In this document: one piece after another, positions 6,337-6,837 of the stretch
Layout: each line of letters begins with the position of its first letter
Numbering within the stretch: position 1 is the stretch's first letter
Source of the DNA: Akkermansiaceae bacterium
GTDB taxonomy: Bacteria; Verrucomicrobiota; Verrucomicrobiia; Verrucomicrobiales; Akkermansiaceae
Assembly: GCA_014379305.1 (NCBI GenBank)
Contig: JACMMB010000155.1
Coordinates: forward strand, 1 to 6,837
DNA length: 6,837 nucleotides
Reading direction: 5' to 3'
Program-made: the position numbers and the translations under genes
Notes under the pieces: generated by a model
The model's database searches: none
Seen by the model: only the letters and a program-made list of their open reading frames with translations
What the model was told of the DNA's origin: nothing

Positions 6337-6837
6337 TTCCGGAAAGCATCCTCCGCCGCAAAGGCTCCCGCAACACCGCTTCCGTCCCAACCGAAGTTCT
6401 CTCTCTTCTAAACCAGGGCAGCCTCGAAACCGTCAATCTCTGTGAGTGGCTTGTCGTCGATCAGCTCAACCTTGCCGAGAGGGAATTTCCCAAGTTTGGC
6501 TGGCAAAAACTACTGCCAACCCTCCGCGAACGCTTCGCCAAGCATATGCCCTTAACGGCTCCCAAAAAACTCCTATTGATAGGGTCGCTGCTGGCGGAAC
6601 ATTTTACCACTCCCGCATCGATACGGAGCGCTTCGCAACTATTGCTCGTCCAGCCATCTGATATCGTCCGTTCATGGGGTGCATACCTTATCGGCTTGAA
6701 TGCAGGTCTGTCCCTAAACGAGAAGCTTCACCTTATCCGCCCCTACGCCGCAGATCCCAACATGAGCACTCGCGAAATCGCCTGGCTCGCGCTCCGCGAA
6801 GCAACCATAGCCGACTTGGAGATGTCCATCCTCGCTC
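6333..6837 (+). CDS. HEAT-repeat protein resembling the DNA alkylation repair family, 5' part
   Basis: The frame opens with the ATG at 6333, which overlaps the dapL stop (ATGA), and stays open to the window edge for 168 codons, so the 3' end is missing. The overlap indicates translational coupling with dapL. The N-terminus starts MIPESILRRKGSRN. The rest is leucine-rich and helical, with a phrase at residues 134-155 (LIRPYAADPNMSTREIAWLALR) that matches the HEAT-like repeat phrase of AlkC/AlkD-type DNA alkylation repair proteins as I recall it (helix, Asp-Pro turn, then RExAWLALR). Those enzymes wrap DNA with HEAT-like helices and excise alkylated bases; others of this fold only bind DNA or protein. 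No signal peptide is present. The family call is moderate because the C-terminal half is not visible. Other open frames at 6188-6445 and 6446-6661 are out of frame with this one and lack family features. Confidence 0.65.
   Translation, partial: MIPESILRRKGSRNTASVPTEVLSLLNQGSLETVNLCEWLVVDQLNLAEREFPKFGWQKLLPTLRERFAKHMPLTAPKKLLLIGSLLAEHFTTPASIRSASQLLLVQPSDIVRSWGAYLIGLNAGLSLNEKLHLIRPYAADPNMSTREIAWLALREATIADLEMSILA

Noticed and set aside
6446..6661. 71-codon plus-strand open frame after dapL
   Set aside because: It lies inside the longer frame starting at 6333, which has the ATGA overlap and HEAT-repeat motifs.

Overview
The window looks like a chromosomal segment of a Verrucomicrobia-type (PVC superphylum) bacterium. 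Three things point there. One is a secreted c-type cytochrome fused to a PA14 domain. Another is a secreted sorbosone-dehydrogenase-like beta-propeller protein with the C-terminal domain characteristic of PVC multi-domain cytochromes. The third is an LL-diaminopimelate aminotransferase (DapL). The taxonomic assignment is inferred from protein families, not from a marker gene. Base composition is moderately GC-rich and looks uniform by eye; there is no sign of an insertion sequence, integrase, tRNA, rRNA, CRISPR array or phage gene.

Layout. (1) Bases 1-270 are the 3' end of an RND efflux pump inner-membrane permease. (2) Tail-to-tail with it, 2 bp away, is a minus-strand lipoprotein L,D-transpeptidase (YkuD fold). 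(3) A 149-bp divergent intergenic region with a plausible sigma70-like promoter separates that gene from a run of five plus-strand genes: cytochrome c/PA14 protein, beta-propeller protein, aldose-epimerase-like protein, dapL, and the 5' part of a HEAT-repeat protein resembling the DNA alkylation repair family. The gaps in this run are 36, 54 and 68 bp, and the last pair overlaps (ATGA), so it may be one transcript. No rho-independent terminator is evident anywhere.

How the genes may work together. The cytochrome/PA14 protein and the propeller protein both carry signal peptides. They look like two halves of a periplasmic sugar- or alcohol-oxidising module whose domains are commonly found joined in one large PVC protein. 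The following cytoplasmic epimerase-like protein would fit a carbohydrate role. dapL supplies LL-diaminopimelate for lysine and peptidoglycan; the YkuD protein, if active, acts on the same diaminopimelate-containing peptides, but it is divergently transcribed and a link is not shown.

The most notable observations are the split cytochrome/propeller/epimerase cassette, the absence of recognisable Shine-Dalgarno sequences before all six start codons in the window, a perfect GCCGG-A8-CCGGC inverted repeat at the cytochrome/PA14 junction, and an open reading frame leaving the right edge that overlaps dapL. I see no clearly new defence, mobile or RNA system here.
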